From Lingula anatina (Eukaryota > Brachiopoda > Lingulata > Lingulida > Lingulidae), in NCBI RefSeq assembly GCF_001039355.2, contig NW_019775382.1, positions 260,667 to 324,666 on the forward strand: 64,000 nt of DNA, written 5' to 3'. A program made the translations under genes and the position numbers. A model generated the notes under the pieces. That model had not been told where the DNA came from, did not search any database, and saw nothing but the letters and a program-made list of their open reading frames with translations. Of the stretch, positions 36,170 through 48,819 are shown in pieces; within the stretch, counting starts at the first letter, position 1, and each line of letters begins with the position of its first letter.

Positions 36170-36412
36170 TTGAAAAATTTGGAGAGCCCTGTACTTTCTC
36201 CTCGAGCCCCATATCCAAATGTAATTACAGTCACGATAAAAAACAGCGACATTTATAACCTTCACAACGCATTAAATGAACATGAAAGTGCAAAAAATGT
36301 GCTGTACTCTATCTACCAGGAGTGCTATAAACACCTAAAGAACACAAAGCCACCTGATGGACAACTTTTTGATAAAACTTGTATTTCAAAAGCTTTGACA
36401 TTCGAGTCCTAA
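36170..36412 (+). CDS. Small open frame, possible exon (very low confidence)
   Basis: The 80-codon frame includes a helix-like, protein-like stretch (SDIYNLHNALNEHESAKNVL, then YSIYQECYKHLKNT). An acceptor-like tgtaattacag precedes this part in the same frame. No family is recognised and the AT-rich composition makes chance frames common. Confidence 0.12.
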   Translation: MKNLESPVLSPRAPYPNVITVTIKNSDIYNLHNALNEHESAKNVLYSIYQECYKHLKNTKPPDGQLFDKTCISKALTFES

Positions 36413-36799
36413 ATCAAAACGTAGGGAAAATTATTTTTCCCATCAAAGCCGTTATTTTGCAAAACAAAACAAAACCTAGTCCCTCACGCGATCTCACGGT
36501 CACATTAGTTTCCTTACTGCTACCAGGTGATGGATGTGACGGCATTGCAGGAACACACAGATCCAGTCTGGCATTTATTTGCTGTAGCTCAGGAGAATTA
36601 TACTCCGTGAAACCATCTTAAGGCCCAGAGGAAAACACTGAATAATTGAAACGAAATATTTTACTGCATTGATTTATTTGCACTCAAGAAGGACATAAAT
36701 GTGTGTCCTTTTTACTTTATCCAAAACAGTTTAAGTATTTGTTTATTGCTGGAGTTCCCTTTTAAACTTAAATAATTTGATTTTGGGACGCCAACAAGT

Positions 36800-36800
<1 letters not shown>

Positions 36801-36853
<53 letters not shown>
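36801..36853. repeat. (CT)n microsatellite
   Basis: About 26 pure CT units. Confidence 0.97.
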
Positions 36854-36857
<4 letters not shown>

Positions 36858-37113
36858 CGTAACTGTTAATGCCTTAAGACTGACGTTGCACTACCTGCCC
36901 TCACTAAATCCTGGCTTAATGATCAACAGAATTGTTATTGTTGTCATATTTCCGATAAGAACACTGTAATAAAAAGGATTAACCTACGAAAACATCAAAT
37001 TCCTCTCAAGTGATCGATAAGCGATCATTTTCTCAGCCGTCGTTGTTACAAGACAACAAGCAGTCCTATGCTACATGGACGCAAACTGTCTTAATAGTCT
37101 TCAAACCTGATGA

Positions 37114-37116
<3 letters not shown>

Positions 37117-37149
<33 letters not shown>
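37117..37149. repeat. (GA)n microsatellite
   Basis: About 16 pure AG units. Confidence 0.95.
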
Positions 37150-37151
<2 letters not shown>

Positions 37152-37633
37152 ACCTTAAGATGTCATCTACATGTAGTCTCCAGCTCGGTGTTAAAGCAGT
37201 CCTGCCGGTCCTGCCTGTAAGCAGACTGACTGCGTGGAATAGTGTGACAGCGACCGGAGACAGTGATTATTTTCCCAGTAGACGTATCCCCCCAGGAAAC
37301 TCTTCACAAAAGACTGGTTAGCAAAGAATGCGAACACGAGAAGTTTTGGGTCGTCAACAGCGACCTCTACCACCTTACCTTCGGGAAATCAGCCACCAAG
37401 CATATAATTCGCCATCTAACTGCTTATTACTATATCATAAGTCTTTGTGTTCAGATATTTGGAGAGGTTACTTTTTTCTTTGGTTGTGGCTGTGGTTTTT
37501 CAGTGATTTCTCGCTTTGTTTGTTATAAAAGATAACTGTGAGATAAGTTGTACTATTACCGTATCTACGTAGCTGAATGTACCTGTCACGACAAAACTCA
37601 GGACACTGGTGATACATTCTGGTTGAAATACGG

Positions 37634-37636
<3 letters not shown>

Positions 37637-37715
<79 letters not shown>

Positions 37716-37718
37716 CAC
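37637..37718. repeat. Compound (TC)n-(CA)n microsatellite
   Basis: A TC run to about 37674, then a CA run with two 'cat' interruptions. Confidence 0.95.
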
Positions 37719-38573
37719 TCTCGCTTTCCATTCCTTGTTCGCCCATGGGTGTTCCTGATAATATAGTTTTGTTAGTAACATTTATTAGACATATATAACT
37801 GAATGCGGTGTATCAACTCTCCCCACGGACATGGGACACCAGAGAAATCATCACTAATTAAGAACTGCCACCTAGTAATGTATGAATCACTGAGGATTCA
37901 ATAAGGATTGACGACACCCTTGAGAATCGGTTTAAAAAATGAAAAAGACAACATATCACATTTAGTTATTTTCTGTGATTGATGGCTGCAAGAAGGCGTA
38001 AGATCATCATGAAGAAAATACCTCTGTAACATGATGCACAATGGGTGTGTAATAACATTTAACTCAGTGAGCACGGAAACGCGCGCTCTCCAATATGAAA
38101 CTCTCAATTAAGTCCAGATTATCAAAAAAGACATCCCAGCATTACATACAACAGAGTCAATGTTGATACAGCACTGGTGTCCAGCCTTCGGCCTTCATTT
38201 CACCAACTTTCTCAGACGCTCAGAGCACTTCAAACACTTCCAGCACACACCAACTCTCTTGAAAACAACCTGTAGACATGAGAAGCGCTTTAAAACACGT
38301 TTTCTCAATAACGCCCGTCAAAATCCCTGCGAGTTAGTTTTAAAAAATCCTCCAATATTTTGCATTACTTGCACCCTGAAAAACGAAGTGGTGGAATTGT
38401 ATCGCTTCCAGCTCAAATATCGTCATCAAATGATGCAGCTCCAATTTTCATATTTGCGGCGGACGTCGTGACCAAGACGACCCCTGGAGGGGAAGGTGGG
38501 AATAACTTTGGTAAAGCCAGAGAGGAGATTTATAAAACATAGTACGTGATGCTATTTTACTAGCTATTGAGCT

Positions 38574-38599
38574 GAGAGAGAGAGAGAGAGAGAGAGAGA
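38574..38599. repeat. (GA)n microsatellite
   Basis: About 13 pure GA units. Confidence 0.95.
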
Positions 38600-39092
38600 C
38601 CCTAACACAGCTGATCTAACTGGACCATTCTTATGACTATCTACAAGAATATAAACTGTACTGACCTTTAAGTAACTATAAAATGTATATATATGCTGTA
38701 CTAGCCCGACAACACAGAGCTGACATGTGACATTTGTTTGTTTCATTAGCACAATATGCTCCACCTGGTTAATCCATTTCCATTTGTGCTACATTCAAGC
38801 TGGTTGAGACAACTGCTTCATAAAATCTGGCAGAGACAAGTCTACGTTGAATCTGGCTGAGAGAATTGCGATAGGTGTGCCAGCATTGTGCTCACATTGC
38901 GCCGCGTGCCGTTGTTACGTCTGCTCTTTATACATGGGTTTTATGATATCACAGGATGCTGCCTGCAGCATTTCACCGCCATAGAGTTTAGCATTAGTTT
39001 TATAAGGAAATACGCACCGACGAATTATAAAGTTATGTCCAGTATTTCCATTCCTGCTTTTTGGCCACAGGACTCTTAAGTTAGCTTTCTAT

Positions 39093-39252
39093 GCCAGGAC
39101 CGTAGCAAGGAATTTCAAGAGGGGGGTTCTTTTTTCTGAAAAAGTGGACCTTAGTCCATGAAACCTATGTGTGCCAAAAAAAATCACCCAGAGTGGACCT
39201 TTTCTTGGAAAGTAGTCTTTCCAACCCCCTGACCCCCCTGGCTACGGGACTG
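39093..39252. mobile_element. MITE-like element with ~30-bp terminal inverted repeats
   Basis: The left end GCCAGGACCGTAGCAAGG... running into GAGGGGGGTTC is mirrored by the right end CCAACCCCCTGACCCCCCTG followed by GCTACGGGACTG. CCGTAGC/GCTACGG is the clearest match. The interior holds two copies of AGTGGACCTT. It has the size and layout of a small non-autonomous DNA transposon. Target-site duplications are not clear. Confidence 0.5.
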
Positions 39253-40157
39253 TATTCAGCGCTGTTGTTTCAAATGTGCATGTCACAGTGAATAATTTGT
39301 TACCGGACAAAGAAATAAAGGTAAAAATGCTTTGTCAAATTATATTATAAATGTTTGTTAAAAGTCGCCAACCTCACACTGCTGTTTGTCCAACATTCTG
39401 ACAGTGCTGTTCTGTTTTCAACTTGGAGCAGAATGATTGAAGTGCAGAGAGTTATGAACGTAACTTGTCAATGTAGAAAGTAAATATACCTCATGTCGCT
39501 GAGACTGGTATAAAGTAGGTACTGCTATGTTACCACGATCCCTGTCACTACGTCACCGGGCACTTCGTCACCCGGCACAGCGGTGGACACTTTTTTGTAC
39601 GGCTTCAACGGCGGTTTTGTTCTCGGTCTAAGGCATGGAAAAAGCTTCAGGATACTGATACCTCTATTGTTGTCATATTTTCATAACTGACATTTCCCGG
39701 TTTTTTTTTTTTTTTTTCATTCTTGTCAGTAAACAAATATCATCCTGTGACGAGATCATCAGAGCAGTGAGGCTGTTACTCGGAAAACAGGAAGACCTCT
39801 ATCCGAGGGCACTGCGTACGAATAATAAAGAAATCTTTATAAAATTGAAAAATGTCTTTCAGACAAAGAGGTAACATGAGGCGTATCACCGCTAACACAC
39901 AACAGGATGACACTGTGGCAGGGTGACCGCAGATCTGCTAATATTGACACTGCCTGCCCGACTGTGACTCCATTATCACACGTCAGCAAGAACTGGGGGG
40001 AAACCATTGATATTTTAACGACATGGCTGCCGGTTTACCACCTAATTTCTTAGTGCTATTGTATCTTTTATCCTGACATTTAGTTGTCGGATTATCCTAA
40101 CGAGGTAGAAACAAATCGCTTGGTTACCGTGGGTCGTGCTCATGTACCATCATTTGT

Positions 40158-40187
40158 GGTTAAAGCACGAGATCTCGTGCCTTAACC
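40158..40187. repeat. Near-perfect 30-bp palindrome
   Basis: GGTTAA-A-GCACGAGA is followed directly by TCTCGTGC-C-TTAACC. The 15-bp arms meet with no spacer and differ by one pair. It would form a cruciform or hairpin or a dimer-binding site. Confidence 0.75.
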
Positions 40188-41481
40188 TGGGTACTGCTGG
40201 GGTTCAACAAAGTGATCATTAAGTACAATTTTTAATAAAGCATAACTGGCAGGTAGACTTCATAATTACTTCATTTTACAAACACCGAGTTAAGATGGAG
40301 TCTTGTCAGCGTCCTGCATTGACTAGCTTTGTGTGGCTTCTTTGCGGATAGCAGATTTCACACTGACTTTGCTTTGGGTCATCCAATAATAGCTGGAAAT
40401 CCTGCGTGAAGCATGACTCTGCCCGCCTACTGGGCCTATATAGGCCTACTGTATGCTATCTACAACCTACTAACTAGTGCAGGTCCATGACTGCACCACG
40501 AGACACGAGCTGTCATGTGGAACCCACACGGATCATTATACTCCAAATTCACCCCGCTGTTAATAGCCATTTCGGATAAGATGAAACAAACGCTGAGCAC
40601 ACGGTATGACTGTCATGAACGTTAATACCATGTCTCAGTCCACAGTGTTACTACCGCGTCTTTAGTTCTCTGATCTGTGTGTGTGTGTGCCACAAATTCC
40701 TAACTCTTAGCGACAACTTGTAAATAAAGAAACCACGTTTGCCTCGAGAGGTACGAAATACAACCATTACTGAATTTAAAAAAACAACTTCAAGTTAGAT
40801 AATTCAACTAAAAGGCAATTATGAAGGGTTTTTAATTAATATGATAATATGCAAACAGTGATTTGCTTAAATTATACATTTCCCCAAAGATGCTGTCCAC
40901 GGACACAGTTTAGCCGCTGATAGGAAACATGAGTTGGTTCAGGTACTGTCACACTTGGCGTATAGCACTAACGTAGATGAAAAATGTCCATAACGCAAGC
41001 AAACGCAAGGGGTTCATTAGACTTACGTCGTATACGTCTCGAGTACGCAAACAAACGTTCGTATATCTAAGGGAAATAAAATGTTTTGAACATGATCAAA
41101 AGCATCTTCATACGCTGCCTATATGTTCGTTTTCATACGCTGGAAAAAGGGTGATTACACACACTCAAAGTTGTGCGTATAAGCGATTCTCACAAACGAT
41201 ACTCATACATACCTCTATACTTTACAGTGTGCCAGGTCCTATAGAAACCGACCAGTCGGTCAACGCTGGAGAAGATGACAAGCACGCCATTAATAAATAA
41301 TCCACGTTCAAAATAAAACAGATGTTGTCTATTTGGGGATGTATTCCTACGTACGACTTCAAATAATGGCACTATGTTCACTGTGACTGGTACAACTCTT
41401 CCTCAACCCTCATGGAGGTACATTTGGGAGTAAATCTGACACATTGTAAGCGATAATCCTACATACCAGGCTCTGTACACG

Positions 41482-41540
41482 CCCCCCCCCCCCCCCGCAC
41501 CCCTCCAACCCCCCCCCCGCCCCACCACCCCCGGCACACC
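41482..41540. repeat. C-rich tract
   Basis: Long C runs interrupted by a few G, A and T (cgcaccc, ctccaac, cgccccacc). Confidence 0.9.
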
Positions 41541-42117
41541 ACCATTCCCCCCTCAATCCGGCTACATGTCTTCAACATGCAAATGGTAAATTAATCGACT
41601 TCTCCATCACTGAGAACCCCACTAACAATATATATTCCATTATCTAGAACACCAACCATGTCGGTTAATAACTCAATGGGAAGGACACTTGCTTTTTATC
41701 CGGCCATTAAAACAATGCAGTGACCAGTCAAGGCTATTTCACTATAACTATCGCTTTGTCTTTTAATTAGCAACCGGCGTTTGCTTACACGGTCAGCTGC
41801 TCTGCTAGAGAAATAGGAAGTTGATGAATTGCTGATTTTTTGTTAATGTGAAAATAATTAGCTTAAGCTGCTCTGCAGATGCTGGTGTTAGAGACGCCCT
41901 GTGTTCGTGGTCAGTGTGAGACAGCTACAGGAAACACGGCATGAACTATGGCCAGAGTAGAAAACCGTTTAACGTGTAAAAGAACTGTTCAGATTTCCCT
42001 GGACCGCAGAGTAAAACAACGCATCACCATACGTACATGTATCTATTGCAAATATAGTTCTCGGTAATTTTGAACCACTGTCCCTCACCTACCTTGCCTG
42101 CATGTCCCGTTATCCAG

Positions 42118-42276
42118 CGCTCGTTCTCCTTGGGACGCACTGTGACACAAAATTCTAAATTTCTCATCCCCAGGAGACACAGTTCTCAGCCGCTGCTGCC
42201 TCGTACAGTTACAACGAGCACTCTTGTACTGTTTTCAAATAGAGATCTGGGTGGCCGCCGAGAAGCCGTCAGCTGA
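42118..42276 (+). CDS. Candidate terminal exon with RSFS/RRHS motifs (low confidence)
   Basis: After an acceptor-like cccgttatccag (ending 42117) the frame is open in phase 0 for 52 codons to TGA (RSFSLGRTVTQNSKFLIP then RRHSSQPLLP...). Two basic-x-Ser motifs recall those of the gene at 23.8 kb. The pyrimidine tract is moderate and no partner exon is proven. Confidence 0.22.
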   Translation, partial: RSFSLGRTVTQNSKFLIPRRHSSQPLLPRTVTTSTLVLFSNRDLGGRREAVS

Positions 42277-42413
42277 ACTTGTTTAAATGTACCTGCCCTG
42301 GCCCCACTTCTAAAACACTCTCCAGGCTGAGTTCACTATTCAGCGTATTATCCGGCTATTATAGCTCAGTGATGACAGATTACACTGCAAACCCAAACCA
42401 CTTCACACGGCAG

Positions 42414-42602
42414 CTGTGAGAGAAGAACCCAATATTCCTATTCCTGGCCCCATCTACTACACTAACTACGTCAACATGGATGATGTAACGTCTTCATCCC
42501 AAAAACGTTGTCAACGAAGACAATCCATGCCTAGGGCATGTAAAATAGCTACAATATTTCCATCAGGCCCTAATTATGGATATAAACAAGTGTCTTCTGC
42601 AG
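42414..42602 (+). CDS. Candidate internal exon with RRQS motif (low confidence)
   Basis: Acceptor-like cttcacacggcag ends at 42413. The frame (VREEPNIPIPGPIYYTNYVN then MDDVTSSSQKRCQRRQSMPR...) stays open to a possible donor CTGCAG|gttagg at 42602, with a stop straight after. The peptide is protein-like and has a basophilic RRQS site. The donor is non-optimal. The frame at 42118-42276 ends in a stop, so the two cannot both be simple coding exons of one transcript in that order. Confidence 0.22.
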
Positions 42603-45600
42603 GTTAGGGACGTGATAATGCTGAATACTCCAGTTTACAGGTGTTACGTCTCTATAATGAGGAATGTTGTGTAAATAATACCGTAATGTTGTCATGCACT
42701 GGGAGGTAGGTCAGTATCGACGGGGGAGGGGGGGGGGGAGGTGAAGGGGGGGAGGAGGCAGCGAGGCAGGGGCAGGTTGATTGTGTTACTCTCTTAGATG
42801 TTACAGCACTACCGCCTGCTGTGTAATAAAATAGTGAATTACACTGTTTTGAATATCAATTTTCTGTCACATCTTTCACACTTTTTTCTTTCAAGTTTAA
42901 CCGTGTGATTGTCCCGCAGCGTGCCACAGATGGACTTAAAAAGAAAAAGACTGAAAGGTGTCGATATATATTTTACAAAATGTCTTCGTGATTTCATGCT
43001 TTTATAAGTACACAACATAGAACCATCTTGGCACGACCGCAACGCTTCTTACTCTTACTGCGTACAACCACTTCTCCCCTTCATCAAGTGCTTTATCACG
43101 TCCAACTTTCCCACTCCGGTGTGTTTAATATTTCACACTTTCTTTCAGCGTTAATTTCCATCATTACTCCCTGGAGTGTTAAAATCGAATGAACAATCTT
43201 AACACGAGCTATAAACGACATGGGATATTTTCCAGTAAAGAAGAGGGCATATGTATATATATATACTACCATATGTATATATACTACCATATGTATATAT
43301 ACTTTCAGAGTGGCACTGCTAAAACTACGCAATACCGCACTAGAACTTTCACCACCGTGACTCGTATTTTTGCTATTACTGAAGGTTCCATAGAAAGTAA
43401 CAACATGCAGGCTCTGCCTTTGAAACTCCATGTTCTAGCCGTCTCTGTTGACATCTTGCCCTCGTCAAGGATATGAAAATCTGACTTTGTTCAGTGGTTA
43501 CCGTCAAGTAGGCTTAATATTATAGATCGTAATTATCAAGTGTGAGAAAATCGAAGTTTTTGCTCTACATCGTTAGAGTGCGGCTGCATTGTTGACAAAA
43601 TTTCCAACAACAGACATTTGCATCTGTACTTGTTTACTTGTTGGAATCCCACGGTTCAATCATTATTCCGCAGTCTACCAGACCTTCTCTGATAACCTCG
43701 TGAAAATCAACCTACCTTGCAAACCCCAAGATTGATAAAATAACATTTTCCAAAGGTCACCAGACGGCATCTGAGCTAGTCGATCTTAAGACAGCCAATT
43801 ACTGCTAATTTTCACCAAATTATCTGATGTAGTAGAATAACGTGGGAAGCCACAAAAATCTAGGTTCATAGGTAAAATACTCCCAGTAAAACATCTAAAG
43901 AACGTCACCTGACACTGCGGTGTCGTAACAATTGCATATTGCTGATGTCGGCACACAACTGTGAAAACAACCGGTTTGTATTCTCTCACAATTCCAAAAT
44001 TACTCAGTCAGACAAGAACAGACATGTTGCTGTTTTCAGTAAACGACAAAGATTGGGAAGATTTCCGGGCAGACGATAACTTCGCCCCACTAAATCATAG
44101 ACCATGTTGGTTTGGATTTGAAGCAAAATGTGGGTATCCCTCCTTCAAAAACCAATATGAATTTCTGCCCTCTATGTTTACGATAGCTAACTGATACATC
44201 TATTACCACCCGTCTGTCATTCATTATTTTTCTCTTATGTAAAAAACACAGAAGTAGCCTAGACAGCGAATATTGTTTAAACATGTAACATTGTAAGCTG
44301 GGTAAATTATCATTATTATAACTATCACAAACACCAATTTGACAAACATCTGAGTTAAAAAGTCGATGTGTAATCTTACCTGTGTTGCCGCACAAACGTC
44401 TGTGAATGTCTTCGGCGGGCACACACAGTCGTGCAGAATAGAGAGTCCTCTGTCTGAAATATGAAAATGACGCTCATAAAATACCCAGCTTCCTTTTCAA
44501 AGAATCAGGTGGACTTAAGAATACACGTGTTAAACTGCTGGCAACTTTGCTTCCACTGGCTCAGTTCTGGGGCAGTAACACCCTGTTGGGGTTGACTTAG
44601 AAGGGATTATAGCGGATTAAGACTCCGGTCTCCGGGGTGCCCAAGATACCCGGCTCTAGGATACGGGAGATCACGGGATTCTGGGGCTTCTGGTTTATTT
44701 CCCTATGTAAGGAAAACAAAACCAGATTAAGAACATTCGAAATATCTGAAAATTAGTAATTCATTAATTGGGATAAGTAGTAAAACATATCAGTGAGCAC
44801 CTATATTCTGTAAACATAAAGCGTGTCCTTATAATAACGCATTTTAACTGGACTGGCTACTTTCACTTACGTGCTCTCTCTCTCTCCGCTGAAGTTCACT
44901 GATACCTTCCCTTTGATTTTCTGCGACATAGGGCTATACACGGTGTGTCAAAAAGACCAGAACAACCTCATTTAGAATAGTATGATATATCAACCGGTCA
45001 AAGGCAGTGTCGTAGAACAAGTGAACGGTCAATGGAGAAAGCAATGCACCACTCAACACGTAGAACGTTTAAAAGGTCATTTGGTCGGTGCACTTCAGAC
45101 AGAGGAACTGACCCGTGCAAGTGCATTAAAAAGCCGACGAAGGAAACTCCGTCTGTTAACAATATCTATTCCAATACCAAAACCCACGAATGTTTTATTG
45201 AAAATGTGAGCTTGTCACTGCCCCTCCCACCCGCCTGTTTCTCTGCCGACAGCATTCAAACTTGTCGGTCAAACATGACATCTTACATATGCCAGCACAA
45301 AGCGTTTGGTGACAGATGCCTTGCTCAGTGTGCTCCTCGCCAGGGACACGGTATCTTCACGGCGTTGTCTGTTGTTAACATGTGTGTGCCCCACGATGTC
45401 CGGGCACTCTTTCTTTAGACCTCTCAGGCAGTGTGACTAGGAATTGACCCATTAGAGCCTGCGTCATCAAAACAAACGGCAGCCATTCTGGAGGGAGACC
45501 GGAATCGTCTGCTGCGCATGAACAAGCCATGTCTGTAGTTCAGTTTTCGTTTTCTGTATTTTCTTTGATATTTAACCGAGCAAAATGATGAATTACTGCA

Positions 45601-45787
45601 GGTTATTTGATCGAGAGAAGATAACTAACTTTACAAGCGTTCACAGGCTGCCTGCAGTGGTAACAATCCATGGTGAAGGAACTAAAACCATAAACGGAGG
45701 AGAGACGGCGAGGTGGCTTTGAATCAAGACTCTTCGGAAAAGTAAAGGATAAAACTAATTTATTTTATAGCAAAGAATGAAGAGCCA
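42603..45787. other. Spacer up to the assembly gap, no secure gene
   Basis: A G-rich block occurs at about 42720-42775 and an AT-rich tandem repeat at 43248-43302. Overlapping open frames at 44982-45418 in different phases look like chance frames. Confidence 0.5.
43248..43302. repeat. ~19-bp AT-rich tandem repeat, 3 copies
   Basis: CATATGTATATATACTAC recurs three times, the first copy being longer by a few TA units. Confidence 0.85.
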
Positions 45788-46708
45788 NNNNNNNNNNNNN
45801 NNNNNNNNNNNNNNNNNNNNNNNNNNNNNNNNNNNNNNNNNNNNNNNNNNNNNNNNNNNNNNNNNNNNNNNNNNNNNNNNNNNNNNNNNNNNNNNNNNNN
45901 NNNNNNNNNNNNNNNNNNNNNNNNNNNNNNNNNNNNNNNNNNNNNNNNNNNNNNNNNNNNNNNNNNNNNNNNNNNNNNNNNNNNNNNNNNNNNNNNNNNN
46001 NNNNNNNNNNNNNNNNNNNNNNNNNNNNNNNNNNNNNNNNNNNNNNNNNNNNNNNNNNNNNNNNNNNNNNNNNNNNNNNNNNNNNNNNNNNNNNNNNNNN
46101 NNNNNNNNNNNNNNNNNNNNNNNNNNNNNNNNNNNNNNNNNNNNNNNNNNNNNNNNNNNNNNNNNNNNNNNNNNNNNNNNNNNNNNNNNNNNNNNNNNNN
46201 NNNNNNNNNNNNNNNNNNNNNNNNNNNNNNNNNNNNNNNNNNNNNNNNNNNNNNNNNNNNNNNNNNNNNNNNNNNNNNNNNNNNNNNNNNNNNNNNNNNN
46301 NNNNNNNNNNNNNNNNNNNNNNNNNNNNNNNNNNNNNNNNNNNNNNNNNNNNNNNNNNNNNNNNNNNNNNNNNNNNNNNNNNNNNNNNNNNNNNNNNNNN
46401 NNNNNNNNNNNNNNNNNNNNNNNNNNNNNNNNNNNNNNNNNNNNNNNNNNNNNNNNNNNNNNNNNNNNNNNNNNNNNNNNNNNNNNNNNNNNNNNNNNNN
46501 NNNNNNNNNNNNNNNNNNNNNNNNNNNNNNNNNNNNNNNNNNNNNNNNNNNNNNNNNNNNNNNNNNNNNNNNNNNNNNNNNNNNNNNNNNNNNNNNNNNN
46601 NNNNNNNNNNNNNNNNNNNNNNNNNNNNNNNNNNNNNNNNNNNNNNNNNNNNNNNNNNNNNNNNNNNNNNNNNNNNNNNNNNNNNNNNNNNNNNNNNNNN
46701 NNNNNNNN
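45788..46708. other. Assembly gap (921 N)
   Basis: An unbroken run of N. The three long 'open frames' crossing it are artefacts. The DNA after it is a diverged tandem repeat, so the gap may hide more copies. Confidence 1.
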
Positions 46709-47170
46709 AAACTCTCTCAAACAACAGTCTTGTTACATGTACTTTCTAATGAACCAATATGAAGTACAAGAATGTTGAAATAATTTCTGACAGCTTCACG
46801 ATGTAGAGATAAGTCATAACTGACAGCAATATTTCATGTCATACTTTATGACAATCCTGCATACATTCTTCCTTGAGTCCACAAGGGTTTATCCTGATGA
46901 TCAGCTCAAATTTCTCCTTTTATCTATCCTTTATGAAAAAAGTTGCTTCTATGTAAGGTTAAACTTATGATTACACATTAAACTCTCTCAAACTATAACT
47001 GTTATTACCCAATGAACAAGAAAAATGAAGTACAAGATAACTGAACTATCTTCTGACAACACGATGTTGGATAAGTAGCATTTGGTAGGATTTCATGTTT
47101 TTAGACTGTCTTGAGTTCATATTGGTCGATCCTGCTGAGCAGCTGAAGCTTCAGCTTGTATATATCCTTT
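46709..47170. repeat. ~271-bp diverged tandem repeat, 2 copies, next to the gap
   Basis: AAACTCTCTCAAAC starts at 46709 and again at 46980. In both copies it is followed by AATGAAC, GAAGTACAAGA, TTTCTGACA-type, CACGATGT, ATTTCATGT, TTGAGT, GATCCTG or CCTGATGATCAGCT, and TATCCTTT in the same order. The copies have diverged widely. Confidence 0.65.
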
Positions 47171-47845
47171 TCCCTTTGGTGTACTTGATCGCGATATGAA
47201 GTTTATTTTATTTTATTTGGTTCACCTATATTACCGCTACTATTCCCCGTCGTTCATTCCCTCCAGCATGGCCGCGGGACTAGTGTTACGGAGCAAATAT
47301 GACGTCACTGTAATGGGTTAATATTAACAACTCCGCATGCGTTCCGCCCCTCCATTACAAGTTACGTCGCCTTCTTAGCCTGCACGAGCGCGTTACGTCA
47401 GCTTACAACTTCATTACACACGCTAGCATATACCTGCTAATTAGATTTCCGAAACTTTGATTCTTCCTCTAATCATTGTCCCTGGGGACTCATCTATTAA
47501 CACTGCTCATAACCTTGCACTCGTAAATAGAGTTAAGGTGCTTTTTTACCTATAAAAAACTAAAGCAGGTCTTGTGATTGATAACTTTTACGTGACTTTT
47601 ATATGACTTGTTTAAGCATCAAACCTTCCTTAGTTGAGACAGTATACTGAACTTCGGCATGGTGGCAGTGGAAAGCGATGAGAGGTGGTAATGGGTCAAC
47701 GCTCTATCAAAGTAACAATATAATCTGGTAGACGCGTTTGGTTATATTTCTACAATAAATTAAGTACATCAAACAGTAGGCAGTAAATGCAATGTATCGA
47801 AACACGCGCCACGAACCCTTCTTTTTGCCTTGAAATAAAACTTCT

Positions 47846-47990
47846 GTCGAGTGTTGTACTACAGAGTTCAGCTAAAATAAAACTTAAGTTATAAACCGTA
47901 TTTATACCATGACTTCAGTCGAATGTTGTACAACAGAGTTCAGCTAAAATAAAACTCAAGTTATAAACCGTATTCATACCATGATCTGCC
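47846..47990. repeat. 72-bp tandem duplication
   Basis: GTCGAGTGTTGTACTACAGA..., GTTCAGCTAAAATAAAACTT and TTATAAACCGTATT recur 72 bp later with few changes. Confidence 0.9.
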
Positions 47991-48623
47991 CCGAGGGGAC
48001 GGGAAGAGCTGCCACGTTATGTATTTATTTGTCTTTTATATGCAACCGAATCGAATCACTTAAAAAAGCTTTTACCAGTAAACGAAACTCCTAAGTTGAG
48101 AGCACCTCGGCAAGTCGTTTATTTGTCCCTAGCAAGACGTCTGCTTGCAATCTGCACAACCACTCTGCAATCAAAATACACTTCAGACCCCGATAACATA
48201 TCGCAAGATCCTTTTTAGACTAATTAAAGCCTACTGAACATCTCGGCGTCTGTGATGGACTAGGTTGGTGCTCTACATCGTTAGTGTACTCTGTGTCTCG
48301 ATGTTCCCAGGTACTGTATATGAAGACAGACCTGGGGTCGCGGTGACCACTTACCTGCAGGACGTGACCGTGTGTTGTGTAGTAGGTTTTGATCATGGAA
48401 ATCGACTCAGTTTGTAAAACATATGGCTTCTTGGCTTTGTTATTGTGGTATTAATTGACTACAAACCACCTTCTGTCCCTCTAATTAACACCAACCACGG
48501 CACGTGCTGAAATCTAAACTCAACTGGCGGATTAACCATCTCTGGAGTTCTTCTTAAGTGTTATTCTTAGGTTTTCACAGTTGTTTCCTGCTAATAATAG
48601 CAAGAGTTTATTTACCTTCCGAG

Positions 48624-48819
48624 CAAAACGATCAAACGTCCTGTCCACTAGCTGTGATACAGAGCACTCCAGTAGTGCCATATGGCAGTGAATGAACGGC
48701 TAATACTGACCTATTGTAATCAAAACGATCAAACGTCCTGTCCACTAGCTGTGATGCAGAGCACTCCAGGACTGCCATATGGCAGTGAATGAACGGCTAA
48801 TACTGACCTATTGTAATCA
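48624..48819. repeat. 97-bp tandem duplication
   Basis: CAAAACGATCAAACGTCCTG starts at 48624 and 48721. The two 97-bp copies differ at only about four bases, so this is a recent duplication. Confidence 0.97.

Larger units (their letters stand above)
36413..39092. other. Microsatellite-rich spacer
   Basis: Four dinucleotide tracts (CT, GA, TC+CA, GA) within 1.8 kb. No gene seen. Open frames through the tracts are translations of simple repeats. Confidence 0.55.
39253..42117. other. Spacer, no secure gene
   Basis: Contains a T run near 39702-39718, a 30-bp palindrome at 40158-40187 and a C-rich block at 41482-41540. The 107-codon frame at 40977-41300 has no recognisable family and lies in DNA with many CGTAT/ATACG words. 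Confidence 0.5.

Noticed and set aside
37468-37781. ~90-codon frames with Arg-Glu and Cys-Val runs
   Set aside because: Direct translations of the (TC)n-(CA)n microsatellite.
44940-45418. ACGGTGTGTCAAAAAGACC followed by two overlapping frames, considered as a mariner-like end plus transposase remnant
   Set aside because: I could find no matching inverted end and the frames show no transposase motif.
45755-46778. Three ~320-codon open frames on both strands
   Set aside because: They are almost entirely N; they arise because N codons are not read as stops.
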